From JAFDZV01 sp964455525 (lineage in GTDB: Bacteria; Bacteroidota; Ignavibacteria; OLB7): a stretch of 64,000 nucleotides of DNA. Every line of letters starts with the position of its first letter. Positions within the stretch are counted from its first letter, which is position 1. This document shows, piece by piece, positions 28,147 through 36,863 of the stretch. The translations under genes and the position numbers were made by a program. The stretch lies in contig CAYVWR010000002.1 in assembly GCA_964455525.1 (NCBI GenBank), positions 1 through 64,000 on the forward strand, given 5' to 3'. The notes below the pieces were generated by a model, which worked only from the letters and a program-made list of their open reading frames with translations, was not told the DNA's origin and did not search any database.

Positions 28147-29676
28147 TTATTGCTGCGATGATGCCGTGGCCTTTCTGTTCTTATGCCGGTAATAGAAGTA
28201 GAACGGGATGCCAGCGGCAACCAGCAGCAGCCCGAATGCCGAATTGATGATTGCCGGCTTGCCGGCTGCCACCGCAGCATGATAGTTGGTGACGTCGTTG
28301 TAGACGGTCAGAACAAGATAGGCAAGCGCAAAAATGATGAAGATGCATGGGAGAACCGGATAGCCTGGAACGCGATACGGACGTGGGGTGTCCGGTTCCT
28401 TGCGGCGCAGCACAAAAAGCCCGTAGGCGCCTGCAGCATAGAATATCCAGCTTATGAAGATCAGCGTGTCGGTCAGGGTATCGAACGTGCCGCTGAACAG
28501 GAGCAGCACGCTCCAGATGCATTGCACAACAAGCGATGATGCGGGCGTGTGGTAGCGTGGATGGGCGGCGCCAAGAAAGCGTGGGAAGACATTGCGCCGT
28601 GCCATCGAGAAGTAGACGCGGGCGCTGGCAAGGATGGTCCCGTTTGTGGTTCCAAAGGTGCTTATCATCACCGCCGCTGCTATCCATCGTCCTCCGCCGG
28701 AGAAAAACCGGTCTGCCACATCTGCCGCTACCAGCTTCGATTGCGCCATCTGGTCGATCGGCAGCACATAACAGTAGGCGATGTTGATAAGGAGATAGAT
28801 GGTTATGGTCGTTGCCATTCCCAGTATCAGAGCGCGTGGGATGTTGCGTTGGGGGGTCTTTACCTCGCCTGCGATATAGGTGACGTTGTTCCACCCATCA
28901 TACGCCCAGAACGCCCCTTGCAGCGCTGCGGCCACGCCGAGTGCAAGCGCCAGCCCGCCTCCGGTGGCCACTGCCGTGCTGCTGCCGTTGAAGATATGCG
29001 CGCCGGAGCCGACCTCCGGCAGTGTAAATGCCAGGATCACAAGCGCCAGCATTGCGCCGATCTTTGAGACTGTGAAGATGTTCTGTACCAGCCCGCCGAA
29101 CTTCACTCCCAGATAGTTGATCGTGGTAAGAAGGATGATCAGAAGCGCCGCCACCATCTTTACGCCGCTTTCGGCCAGAGGTCTGATATCGCCGATGAAG
29201 GGGAGATGAACGGAGAATGCCGCGCCGGTTTCGGAGAGATCGGGGAGTGGGACGAACTGCGTGAAATATTCGGCAAAAACATAGGCGATGCCGGCAATCG
29301 ATCCGGTCTGGATAACCGCAAACACCGCCCATCCGTAGATATATGCAGGGAACGGGCCGTACATCCGGTCGAAGTATACGTACTGGCCGCCGGTTTCCGG
29401 GATCATCCCTGCGATCTCGGCGTTGCTCAGTGCTCCGAACAGGGTGATGATACCAGCGAGCACCCAGACTCCCAGAAGAATTTCCGGCGTTCCGATGCCA
29501 TACCCGAGCAGATCACCGGCCATTACTCCCGGCTTGCGGAATATCCCGGAGCCTATCATCGCTCCCACCACGATCATGGTTGTGGTAAACAGGCCCAGCG
29601 AAGGGAGCAGGCCAGTGTTGGCGTGGCGTACCTCGGCCTTGTGATCGGGATGGGTATGCTCGATCGGTTGCTTCAC
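28147..29676 (-). CDS. APC-family amino acid permease
   Basis: The protein has 509 residues and about twelve membrane helices. The first helix carries the unwound substrate motif GAMIGSGIF of APC transporters, and ETGGQYVYFDRMYGP plus AFWAYDGWNNVTYIAGEVK place it among LAT/SteT-like amino acid exchangers. A hydrophilic N-terminus (about 25 residues) and a basic C-terminus (YRHKNRKATASSQQ) should be cytoplasmic. The substrate is probably a neutral amino acid but is not determined. It is transcribed from 29676 leftwards, convergent with rsmB; between the two stops lies only a weak hairpin (28006-28014/28034-28042). Confidence 0.91.
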   Translation of the reverse strand: MKQPIEHTHPDHKAEVRHANTGLLPSLGLFTTTMIVVGAMIGSGIFRKPGVMAGDLLGYGIGTPEILLGVWVLAGIITLFGALSNAEIAGMIPETGGQYVYFDRMYGPFPAYIYGWAVFAVIQTGSIAGIAYVFAEYFTQFVPLPDLSETGAAFSVHLPFIGDIRPLAESGVKMVAALLIILLTTINYLGVKFGGLVQNIFTVSKIGAMLALVILAFTLPEVGSGAHIFNGSSTAVATGGGLALALGVAAALQGAFWAYDGWNNVTYIAGEVKTPQRNIPRALILGMATTITIYLLINIAYCYVLPIDQMAQSKLVAADVADRFFSGGGRWIAAAVMISTFGTTNGTILASARVYFSMARRNVFPRFLGAAHPRYHTPASSLVVQCIWSVLLLFSGTFDTLTDTLIFISWIFYAAGAYGLFVLRRKEPDTPRPYRVPGYPVLPCIFIIFALAYLVLTVYNDVTNYHAAVAAGKPAIINSAFGLLLVAAGIPFYFYYRHKNRKATASSQQ

Positions 29677-30013
29677 GGTTGTTCCGGGTTGGTTGACGAA
29701 ATATTCAAGGGCCAGGGGGGGAGAAGGACTATGTCATAAGCCGGGCATGGCGCCAACGGTTGTGATGATCGGGCGATGCGGTTATCCCGAGGTGGCCGGT
29801 TCTATGCCTGGCCTGAGCGCGGCTGTGATATCCCCGGCAACCATGATGGGCGCACCATCTACCCCTGGCATTCGATACTGCCAATGCTCCCGCCTGCCCG
29901 TGCTGCCATGGGGATATCTTCCCGCCGGTGCGCGCCGGGCGATGTGCACCGGAAGGTGTTGATCCTGTCTCCGCGATAACGGCGGGGACGGGGCATAGGG
30001 ACGGAATGCGTGG
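29677..30013. other. Intergenic region, nothing recognised
   Basis: The 337 bases lie between the sixA stop and the permease start (both minus strand). Several short GC-rich inverted repeats occur (for example around 29920-29940), but none is a clear terminator or operator. No coding signal is seen. Confidence 0.45.
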
Positions 30014-30508
30014 TTATCTCGACAATCCTTCCAGTACCTTCGGTGGCAGCGACCACATCAGATTTCCCGCGGCATGTGGTCTGAACCGATTGATCTGCAC
30101 GGCAGTGGTTGCTGCCTTCTTCACCTCTAGCAGGAGATGTCCGTGGGCGCACAGGCCGCTGATGATAAGCCCCATACTTGGCTCGTGTCCTACCAGCAGG
30201 AGCGATCCGGCATCGCTGTTCTCCGCAATCAGATCGCTGACCTCCTCGAACTGTCCATGCGGTAGCAGGCGTTTGTCAAAGAGGATATCCTCCTTGTAGT
30301 TGTTGATGCGGCCAAGGATCTCGGCTGTCTGCCGTGCGCGAACATAGGGGCTGGAGATAATCCTGTCGAATGTGATATCGAGCTTCCGCAGTCCCTTGGC
30401 TACCATTGCGGTGCGTAGTGTGCCGCGTTGGGTAAGCTGGCGGTCGGCATCGCTTCCAGTAAGTGAGCTTTCTTCGGCTATGCCGTGACGGATCAGGTAG
30501 AGAACCAT
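30014..30508 (-). CDS. sixA: Phosphohistidine phosphatase SixA family
   Basis: The protein has 164 residues from ATG 30508, which gives the tight N-terminus typical of the family (MVLYLIRHG, catalytic His 8). The other histidine-phosphatase marks are SSPYVRARQTAE (second Arg) and LLLVGHEPSMG (His 108). SixA enzymes remove phosphate from phosphohistidine on phosphorelay or PTS proteins; no HPt or PTS partner is visible here. An ATG six codons upstream (30526) is possible but adds residues before the first strand. The gene is divergent from the CMD-family gene. Confidence 0.9.
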   Translation of the reverse strand: MVLYLIRHGIAEESSLTGSDADRQLTQRGTLRTAMVAKGLRKLDITFDRIISSPYVRARQTAEILGRINNYKEDILFDKRLLPHGQFEEVSDLIAENSDAGSLLLVGHEPSMGLIISGLCAHGHLLLEVKKAATTAVQINRFRPHAAGNLMWSLPPKVLEGLSR

Positions 30509-30755
30509 AGATCGGCTATCGAACAAAAGTTGGTAGCATTGTCAGAGGTCGGGCCTGGTTGCCGGTGCGCTCCGTATAGGGGCGCTGGGGCCATAAAGAC
30601 ATGGTCGGAAGAGCCGGAGGCTCCATAAGGCGCGCAAGCTACTACGGCGTGATGATAACGCAAGCGAATTTTTGCGCGGTGGCTCCCCGGAGCGTAGATT
30701 CCGGGTGTTTCTATTTATTTATAGATCGTCCATACTCTTGAACCAGGAGAATGCC

Positions 30756-31091
30756 ATGAGCACGTTGCCAAAGCCACCTGATACGTACATACAGTTCATT
30801 CGGCGCTACCCGAAGCTGGAGGTCGCATGGAGGGCCATCAACGATGAAGGTGGGGAGGGGCCGCTCGACGAGAAGGTGCAGCGGCTTATAAAGCTCGCGG
30901 TGGCGGTCGGGGCAATGCGCGAGGGAGCTGTTCGCTCCAGTGTACGGAAGGCGCTTGCAATGGATATCACCATCGAGGAGATGGAGCAGGTGGTGGCGCT
31001 TGCTGCCGGAACGCTCGGCCTGCCGTCGACCGTGGCGGTCTTCTCCTGGATTCATAATGTCGTTGGCAGGGGCGGCGATCATGAGCAGTAA
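30756..31091 (+). CDS. Carboxymuconolactone decarboxylase (CMD/AhpD-like) family protein lacking the redox Cys pair
   Basis: The protein has 111 residues, all-helical. AGGAGA (30745-30750) five bases upstream supports ATG 30756 over the overlapping out-of-frame ATG 30751. The pattern LIKLAVAVGAMREGAVRSSVRKAL matches the CMD core, but the Cys-x-x-Cys-His active site of AhpD proteins is replaced by residues without any Cys. It therefore cannot be a thiol peroxidase partner; it belongs to the Cys-less subgroup of unknown chemistry. The last 11 bases overlap the start of mobA, suggesting coupled translation. Confidence 0.85.
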   Translation: MSTLPKPPDTYIQFIRRYPKLEVAWRAINDEGGEGPLDEKVQRLIKLAVAVGAMREGAVRSSVRKALAMDITIEEMEQVVALAAGTLGLPSTVAVFSWIHNVVGRGGDHEQ

Positions 31092-31683
31092 CGTGGGCAC
31101 TGCAATCGCGATCATGGCCGGTGGCAGAAGTCGGCGGATGGGGTGCGATAAGGGGCTTCTGGATTTCAACGGGGAGCCGATGTTGGAACGGATGGCCCGT
31201 GTGGCGATGCAAACCGGTCGGGATGTGGTTGTGGTAGGCCGTGAGCAGCCAGGCAACTGGGGGGTCGATGGGGTGCAGTTCATCGCTGATGAGCATCCCG
31301 GCAAAGGCCCGCTCGGTGGTCTGGCAACGGCTCTGCGGAATCGGCGTGCGCCGACGCTCGCTCTGGCCTGCGATCTTCCGTTGCTCACCGGACAGGCTCT
31401 TCTCTGGCTGCTCGATATCTGGGAGCAGGAAGGGGAGGGCGATGGTCTTATCACGGCCCGCAATGGTTTCTGCGAGCCGCTCTTTTCGGTCTATGCGGTA
31501 TCGGCTCTATCGCTTGCCGAGACGGTGCTGCGTAGCGGGGCCGGGTCGTTGCGTGCGCTTCAGCGCGCCGGATCATTTGCTACGGCCGAGCTTCCGGCAG
31601 ATATCGCCGCACAGCTTCTGAATGTAAACACGCCGGAGGAATTCCGCGAGGCAGGATTGCTACGGGAGCGCCTGTCCCGGTAG
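31081..31683 (+). CDS. mobA: Molybdenum cofactor guanylyltransferase
   Basis: The protein has 200 residues. MobA attaches GMP from GTP to molybdopterin cofactor. The nucleotide loop AIMAGGRSRRMGCDKGLL lies at the N-terminus, with HPGKGPLGGLATAL, the metal Asp in ACDLPLL, and NVNTPEEF near the C-terminus. ATG 31081 overlaps the CMD gene by 11 bases. The 3' end overlaps the convergent uracil-DNA glycosylase gene by 24 bases. The only molybdoenzyme in the window is the sulfite-oxidase-like protein at 18075, whose family usually takes the non-nucleotide cofactor, so another target, such as a DMSO-reductase-type enzyme, probably exists elsewhere. Confidence 0.92.
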   Translation: MSSNVGTAIAIMAGGRSRRMGCDKGLLDFNGEPMLERMARVAMQTGRDVVVVGREQPGNWGVDGVQFIADEHPGKGPLGGLATALRNRRAPTLALACDLPLLTGQALLWLLDIWEQEGEGDGLITARNGFCEPLFSVYAVSALSLAETVLRSGAGSLRALQRAGSFATAELPADIAAQLLNVNTPEEFREAGLLRERLSR

Positions 31684-32412
31684 TGTGCCGACGGCGTTGT
31701 ATGGCAGTGACGAGGGGTGCCACTGTTCTGCAAGCTCTCTTCCTTTTCTGAAAATCTCCACGAACATTTCCATGGTAAGCCGTCCGGTAAATGTGTTCTG
31801 CTGGCTTGGATGATACGAGCAGATGATAAAGGGAGCATCGGCAACGGTATGCAGCGCACCATGCCCGAAGTTCATCCCACGCTTGCTTGCGATCCAGCCA
31901 CGATCGAGATAGAATCGGAGCGTAGCATTAAATCCGATCTGGCCGAGCGCTACCACGCCGCGCAGGTTCGGCATCAGGTCGATGGTGCGATGAAGGTACT
32001 CGGCGCAGTGTGCAAGCTCTTCCGGGAGCGGCATATTGTCCGGGGGCGCACAGTGTGCCGAGGCCGTGATAGCAACATCGTGCAGCCGGAGGCCATCATC
32101 CCTATGAAGGCTCTCCGGCTGGTTTGCAAATCCCGTGTCGTAGAGCGCCCGATACAGGAACTCGCCGGAACGGTCGCCCGTGAACATCCGCCCGGTCCGG
32201 TTTGCGCCATGTGCTGCCGGGGCAAGCCCTACGATCAGAAGGCGGCCGTTGGCATCGCCGAAGTTGGGCACGGGTTTTCCCCAGTACTCCCAGTCGCGAA
32301 ATGCTTTGCGTTTGTTATGCGCCACCTCCCGGCAGTGGTCACGGAGCCTTGTACATCGCTTGCAGGCGATGATATCCTGTTGAAGCTGTTCGATGCTCAT
32401 GGCTGCACTCAT
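31660..32412 (-). CDS. Family 5 uracil-DNA glycosylase (UDGb)
   Basis: The protein has 250 residues. It removes uracil (and in this family also hypoxanthine and other deaminated bases) from DNA. Motif 1 GLAPAAHGANRTGRMFTGD is the family 5 signature, which lacks the polar catalytic Asp/Asn of families 1 and 4; motif 2 is HPSQQNTFTGRLT. Four Cys suitable for a [4Fe-4S] cluster are present (Cys 17 and 20 in ACKRC, plus SAHCAPP and LAHCAEY). ATG 32400 is an alternative start. Together with MutY it gives the window two base-excision repair glycosylases, although they are not linked in an operon. It overlaps mobA at its 3' end. Confidence 0.92.
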   Translation of the reverse strand: MSAAMSIEQLQQDIIACKRCTRLRDHCREVAHNKRKAFRDWEYWGKPVPNFGDANGRLLIVGLAPAAHGANRTGRMFTGDRSGEFLYRALYDTGFANQPESLHRDDGLRLHDVAITASAHCAPPDNMPLPEELAHCAEYLHRTIDLMPNLRGVVALGQIGFNATLRFYLDRGWIASKRGMNFGHGALHTVADAPFIICSYHPSQQNTFTGRLTMEMFVEIFRKGRELAEQWHPSSLPYNAVGTLPGQALP

Positions 32413-32448
32413 AGGATGATCGCTGTAATCATGGCAAGATGTTCCGGC

Positions 32449-33363
32449 TCAGACCCATTCCCTTGGCTCGCGGAGCCAGCTTAGCAGTTCCCGTTCGTTT
32501 TCGGTTGTGCCCATCGGCGGAGAGTAATCGAAATTGACTACCGGGGGAAGACTCATCAGGATGCTCTCGATCCGTCCCTGTGTCTCCAGCCCAAAGAGCG
32601 TGCCGCGGTCGTAGACCAGATTGAACTCCACATAGCGTCCCCGGCGGAGGTGCTGGAACTTCTTCACCCAGGGTGTATAGGGTTCATGCTGATGCCGTTC
32701 GACGATGGGGAGGTAGGAGTCGAGGAAGGAGTTGCCGAGCGATTGCTGAAACTCGAAGAGCTGTTCCAGCTCCTCCGGTGTGCCACGGAGGTAATCGTAG
32801 AAAACCCCGCCGATGCCTCGTGCCTCGCGGCGATGTTTGATATAGAAATATTCATCGCACCACTTCTTGAACCGTGGATACCGGTCCTCGCCGAACGGGT
32901 CGCATGCCTTTTTCAAGGTCCCATGGAAATGCTGCCCGTCCCATGCATCGGCGATATAGGGGGTCAGGTCGCACCCGCCGCCAAACCATGCGTCGCCGTT
33001 TGAAAGCTCGAAATAGCGGAAGTTGGCATGCACGGTCGGTATACGGGGAGAGCTGGGATGGAGCACGAGCGAGATTCCCGTGACAAAAAAGTCGGCATTC
33101 TCGATCTCCATTCTCTCGGCCATCTTTTCCGGCAGCCTGCCATGCACTGTGGAGGTATTGACGCCTCCTTTCTCAAAGATCCTTCCGTTGGCGATGATCC
33201 TGGTGATGCCGCCGCCCCCTCCGGGACGTTCCCAGAGGTCTTCATCGAATCGGGCCTTGCCATCGATTTTCTCCAGTGCTTCTGTAATGCGATTCTGAAG
33301 GTCGAGTACGAAATTCTCCATACGCTCGCGGAGTGGGGGAAGGGGAATCTGGGGAGTTTGCAT
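32449..33363 (-). CDS. hemF: Oxygen-dependent coproporphyrinogen III oxidase
   Basis: The protein has 304 residues. HemF decarboxylates coproporphyrinogen III to protoporphyrinogen IX using O2 as acceptor, so its presence indicates oxygen-dependent haem synthesis. Characteristic blocks are WERPGGGGGITRII, GGVNTSTVHG, FVTGISLVLHP, the Asp-rich YFELSNGDAWFGGGCDLTPY, CDEYFYIKHRREARGIGG, VERHQHEPY and RRGRYVEFNLVYDRGT, all in the expected order. It is the only haem synthesis gene in the window. It lies 36 bases from the glycosylase gene on the same strand and could share a transcript. It is divergent from the tyrosinase cluster. Confidence 0.96.
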   Translation of the reverse strand: MQTPQIPLPPLRERMENFVLDLQNRITEALEKIDGKARFDEDLWERPGGGGGITRIIANGRIFEKGGVNTSTVHGRLPEKMAERMEIENADFFVTGISLVLHPSSPRIPTVHANFRYFELSNGDAWFGGGCDLTPYIADAWDGQHFHGTLKKACDPFGEDRYPRFKKWCDEYFYIKHRREARGIGGVFYDYLRGTPEELEQLFEFQQSLGNSFLDSYLPIVERHQHEPYTPWVKKFQHLRRGRYVEFNLVYDRGTLFGLETQGRIESILMSLPPVVNFDYSPPMGTTENERELLSWLREPREWV

Positions 33364-33960
33364 TGTCGTTTCCGATCGGTAAGATATTGGTCGCCAGGGC
33401 TGCCAGCTCTCCGGCGTTCACCCGCGAAATATAGGTCTCTGGCGGTTCACAGGTTTTTCGATGTGTGACAGGCTCAAGGCACCACGCTCCCTTCACCCTC
33501 TGCGCGATATTCTTCGCATCACCTGATACGCTGCATACCCCAGGCTATCTCATGCTATGCGTACCCTTACGATGCCCACCTGTGGCTGGGGGGGGTACAC
33601 AAAGATGTACTGTCCATCCGGCTGGTCTTCAAGTAGATTTGTGCTGGTATTGTAACGCGTCTGAGATATCAAATCACCAAAAGCCATACGTCAAGGTCGG
33701 GTCGTTCCGTATTCACCATCATCGTGACGTAGAGTCTCATGTGGCCTGCTTTTGCCGAAGCGGGCGCACAACGCCAATCCAGCATTCACTCCCCTCCCCC
33801 CTGGTTTCCGTTATCTACGGCTCTTTCATATGAGGACGGTTGTATCTGCATCCTACTAGGTGCTTTGCCTGATTTGTAACAGGGGCCCCGAACTGCGATG
33901 CATCAATATGATGTTCGTCCGACGTCCACACCTATCCATTCAATCCTTACGAGGACAGTA
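33364..33960. other. Divergent intergenic region hemF / tyrosinase 1
   Basis: These 597 bases hold no supported gene. The first copy of the G-tract/palindrome/TAnnTTTG module lies at 33588-33641, leaving a 319-base leader before ATG 33961. The tyrosinase frame is open upstream to ATG 33898, but those 21 extra residues precede the signal peptide and are not included. Confidence 0.7.
33588..33641 (+). promoter_or_regulatory. Promoter-like module of tyrosinase 1: G8, GTACA-N6-TGTAC palindrome, TAGATTTG
   Basis: Eight Gs (33588-33595) run into GTACACAAAGATGTACTG (33595-33612), whose arms GTACA and TGTAC are inverted repeats with 6 bases between. After 21 bases comes TAGATTTG (33634-33641), an exact match to the Bacteroidota -7 consensus TAnnTTTG. 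The end of the palindrome therefore sits where the -33 box should be. The same arrangement precedes the other two tyrosinase genes and was not seen elsewhere in the window. I infer a promoter with an overlapping regulator site. Confidence 0.65.
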
Positions 33961-36696
33961 ATGATGAGATGTACAAAGTCTACACTCCTCGGTCTACTGC
34001 TGCTATGTGCGGTTACCGTGGCAGGATCGCTCGATCTGCATGCGCAGTTCAAACGAAGGGACATCACAACCTTCACCGCAGCCGAGCGGCTACAGCTCCG
34101 CCAGTTGATTATGCAATGGATCACCACATCGGCGCCGACTCCGATGGCAAAACATCTGGCAGTGATCGGCCCGCTTCCAACCGGCGTTCACTGTCAGGTC
34201 ACCTCCTTTCTTACCTGGCATCGCACGTTCCTCGACGAGCTGGAGACATGGCTGATGGGGCAGCCGAACGGTTCCAAGTATGTTCCGCTGCCGAAGTGGA
34301 GCCCGACGACGATGATCCCGGCCGAATTTTATAATGGTCTGGTTTCGCCTGGCAGCGCTGTGGCTCCCGGATATGCGGCGCTTACCAATCAGACGCCGAA
34401 CATCGGCAACTACAACTTCACCCGTTTCACCAATCCCAGCACGATCTGCAACTATACGGCCGGGAACCAGGCACGTTTCTGCATGGGCGGCGGATCGTAT
34501 ACATCGTTTGGCACAGCGATGGACAATTTCGCTCGCGATCTTGAGCGGGAGCACAATCCGGTCCATGGCAATATCGGTGGTGTGATGAACACCGGCGCAT
34601 CTCCTGCGGCGGCGATCTTCTTCCTCTGGCATGCCTATGTGGATGATATCTACCAGTATTATCTCTGCCGCTGCACCAGCACGTGGAAGGCCTCCGATCT
34701 GTATATCAAGGATAATAATGCCGATGTGGGCGACGAGCCAAATGCCACAACGACGATCTATTACCAGAGCCCGGAGATATGGGTACGCAACGTTGCCGAT
34801 CCTTTTGTCGGTGGCCGGTATAGCAACGAGGATAATCCCAATCGCCATCAGAATCCGCTGTATCGTGTTAGCGGCCAGCCGAACTATGTGTATGTGCGCA
34901 TCCGTAATCGTGGCTGCAACTCCACGCCTGCCAGCACGATCCGTTTGCGTGTCTACTGGAGCCGTGCCACAACCGGCCTGAACTGGCCGAACGACTGGAC
35001 GATCCCGCCGGGAGGAAGCGAGATCACCGCAGCGGCGGTATTTGTGCCGGCGTTGAACCCAGGGCAGACCTGGACCGCACAGGTGCCGTGGGTTGTTCCG
35101 AACCCCACGACGACCAACCATTTCTGCCTGCTGGCACGGCTGGTCTCGACGCTCGATCCCATGACCTTTCCCGAGGGCTTGAACGTCAATACAAACACGC
35201 GCAACAACAACAACATCGCTTGGAAGAATACCACGGTTGTACGGCAGAACCCGTTCTGCGCGTGGTGCCCGATTCGCTGGGATGCGGTTGATGTCCGTGC
35301 GGTGAATGCCGGTGCTACGGTCCGCTTGCAGCTCAACTTCCCGCCGGAAGATGGCGGCTTCCTCCGTCCGCATATCGATCTCGGTCAGCAGCTCTTTTCC
35401 ATCTGGCAGGAAAGTGGTCGGCAGGGGCAGGGGGTAACCCAGGTGGGCGGAACCGTTCTGCGTGTCGATTTGCCGAATGCCTATATCGGAGGCCTTAGCC
35501 TGCCTACGGGGCAGACCTATACTCTTGGCGTGCGCTTCCAGACGCAGTACAACGAATCCGGCGGAACTCCGCCCGCCTATTATGGCACCAGTACTCACCT
35601 CGCCATTACGCAGTACGAACGCATTCAGGGATCTACCACCGAGCAGGTGACCGGTGGTGAGTACTATGATGTGCGCTGGGAGATGACCGAGGAGGTGCCG
35701 TGCAACTCGATTATCCAGAACGCTCTGGTGCAACCGTCGTCATGCCCGAACTCCTCCGATGGTCGTATCAATCTGGTGCCCAGTGGAGTGCCTCCATATA
35801 CCTACTGGTGGAGCAACGGGGCGTCCAGTGCAAACAATATCAACCTGAAGCCGGGCGAGTACACGGTGATCGTGCGTGATGCAAATCACTGCATTGAAAC
35901 CAAGACCTATACCGTGGGCACCTCATCGACCCTGAACGTGAACCTGGATTCGCATAATCCGAGCTGCGACAATAACAACGGCTCCGCCTATGCCCACGTG
36001 AGCGGCGGCGTTGCGCCATATAGCTATCAGTGGTACTTCGAGAACTCGCCGCTGCTCGGCAAGACCGGCCCTGCGATGACCGATATGCATTTTGGCCAGT
36101 ATTCGGTGCAGGTGACCGATGCGGTGGGATGCAGCTTCCGCCAGTTTATCAACTTCACCAACGATTTCATGGGCATGCAGCTTGTCATGACCGTGAGCAA
36201 TGCCAGCTCGCCGACTTCGGCCGATGGCGCTGTGAACCTGACCGTGGGTGATGGAATGCCGCCGTTTACCTATCAGTGGAGCAATGGTGCTACGACGGAG
36301 GATATCAATGGCCTGCTCCCAGGTGAGTACTCGGTGACGGTGACCGATATGATGGGCTGTGTGGCCTATGCCACCGCGACTGTTGGCGTCACCTCCTCGT
36401 CGAAGAACCTTGGATCGGCAAGCTCGCCGAATGCAGAGCTTTCGATCCTCTCGGTGGTCCCCAATCCGGTAGCCGATCTGGCCGATGTACAGTATACCCT
36501 TACTGTTGCGGCCGCGGTCCGTGTTGAGGTGTATGACGCACTTGGCAAGCTGGTGCTGGCATACGAGCAGGGAGAAAAACCTGCCGGCCGGAACTCGGCA
36601 TGGATCACGACGAGCGAGCTGGCACCGGGCCGGTACTCCTGCCGTATGATCTACAAGGGAGGCGTAAGCGCAGTGCCGTTTGTGGTAGTGCGGTAA
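33961..36696 (+). CDS. Secreted tyrosinase-family (type-3 copper) protein 1 with SprB-like repeats and T9SS sorting domain
   Basis: The protein has 911 residues. GAGGA at 33951-33955 supports ATG 33961 (ATG 33964 also possible). A signal peptide ends near LHAQ (28-29). CuA ligands are His 65, 77 and 87 (AKHLAV, TGVHCQ, TWHRTFLDELE). CuB ligands are His 198, 202 and 224 (EHNPVHGNIGG, FFLWHAYVDD). The residue after His 198 is Asn, as in monophenol-hydroxylating tyrosinases. Residues 250-460 form a beta-domain (SPEIWVRN; YVYVRIRNRGC; NNNNIAWKNTTVV), followed by SprB-type repeats (from CPNSSDGRINL) and a T9SS sorting domain (VVPNPVADL to PFVVVR). It should oxidise phenols outside the cell; the substrate is unknown. 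It is the first of three paralogues, each with its own promoter-like module and terminator. Confidence 0.9.
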   Translation: MMRCTKSTLLGLLLLCAVTVAGSLDLHAQFKRRDITTFTAAERLQLRQLIMQWITTSAPTPMAKHLAVIGPLPTGVHCQVTSFLTWHRTFLDELETWLMGQPNGSKYVPLPKWSPTTMIPAEFYNGLVSPGSAVAPGYAALTNQTPNIGNYNFTRFTNPSTICNYTAGNQARFCMGGGSYTSFGTAMDNFARDLEREHNPVHGNIGGVMNTGASPAAAIFFLWHAYVDDIYQYYLCRCTSTWKASDLYIKDNNADVGDEPNATTTIYYQSPEIWVRNVADPFVGGRYSNEDNPNRHQNPLYRVSGQPNYVYVRIRNRGCNSTPASTIRLRVYWSRATTGLNWPNDWTIPPGGSEITAAAVFVPALNPGQTWTAQVPWVVPNPTTTNHFCLLARLVSTLDPMTFPEGLNVNTNTRNNNNIAWKNTTVVRQNPFCAWCPIRWDAVDVRAVNAGATVRLQLNFPPEDGGFLRPHIDLGQQLFSIWQESGRQGQGVTQVGGTVLRVDLPNAYIGGLSLPTGQTYTLGVRFQTQYNESGGTPPAYYGTSTHLAITQYERIQGSTTEQVTGGEYYDVRWEMTEEVPCNSIIQNALVQPSSCPNSSDGRINLVPSGVPPYTYWWSNGASSANNINLKPGEYTVIVRDANHCIETKTYTVGTSSTLNVNLDSHNPSCDNNNGSAYAHVSGGVAPYSYQWYFENSPLLGKTGPAMTDMHFGQYSVQVTDAVGCSFRQFINFTNDFMGMQLVMTVSNASSPTSADGAVNLTVGDGMPPFTYQWSNGATTEDINGLLPGEYSVTVTDMMGCVAYATATVGVTSSSKNLGSASSPNAELSILSVVPNPVADLADVQYTLTVAAAVRVEVYDALGKLVLAYEQGEKPAGRNSAWITTSELAPGRYSCRMIYKGGVSAVPFVVVR

Positions 36697-36741
36697 GCGG
36701 GGACCCTGCCATTGATCGGCAGGGAATATGATGTCAATCAG

Positions 36742-36769
36742 CGGGCGCCATCTTGGGAGGTGGCGCCCG
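36742..36769 (+). terminator. Intrinsic terminator of tyrosinase 1
   Basis: CGGGCGCCA (36742-36750) pairs perfectly with TGGCGCCCG (36761-36769) around 10 bases and is followed by TTTTATAT, 46 bases after the stop codon. Confidence 0.85.
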
Positions 36770-36803
36770 TTTTATATAGGGCCATTCATCGTGTGTAAGC
36801 CGA

Positions 36804-36863
36804 GGGGGGGGGGGGGGTACACAATGATGTACTGGCCTTGGCTTAGGATACAGGGTATTTTAA
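36804..36863 (+). promoter_or_regulatory. Promoter-like module of tyrosinase 2: G14, GTACA-N6-TGTAC palindrome, TATTTTAA
   Basis: Fourteen Gs (36804-36817) run into GTACACAATGATGTACTG (36817-36834). After 21 bases comes TATTTTAA (36856-36863), which keeps the TAnnTT part of the -7 consensus but not its final TG. It is otherwise like the modules of tyrosinases 1 and 3. The long G-run is expected to be unstable on replication. Confidence 0.6.

Noticed and set aside
33863..33876. TTTGC-CTGATTTGT near tyrosinase 1, similar to TTTGCACCTGATTTGT after the module of tyrosinase 3
   Set aside because: The match is short, the distances to the start codons differ greatly (about 85 versus 413 bases), and tyrosinase 2 lacks it.
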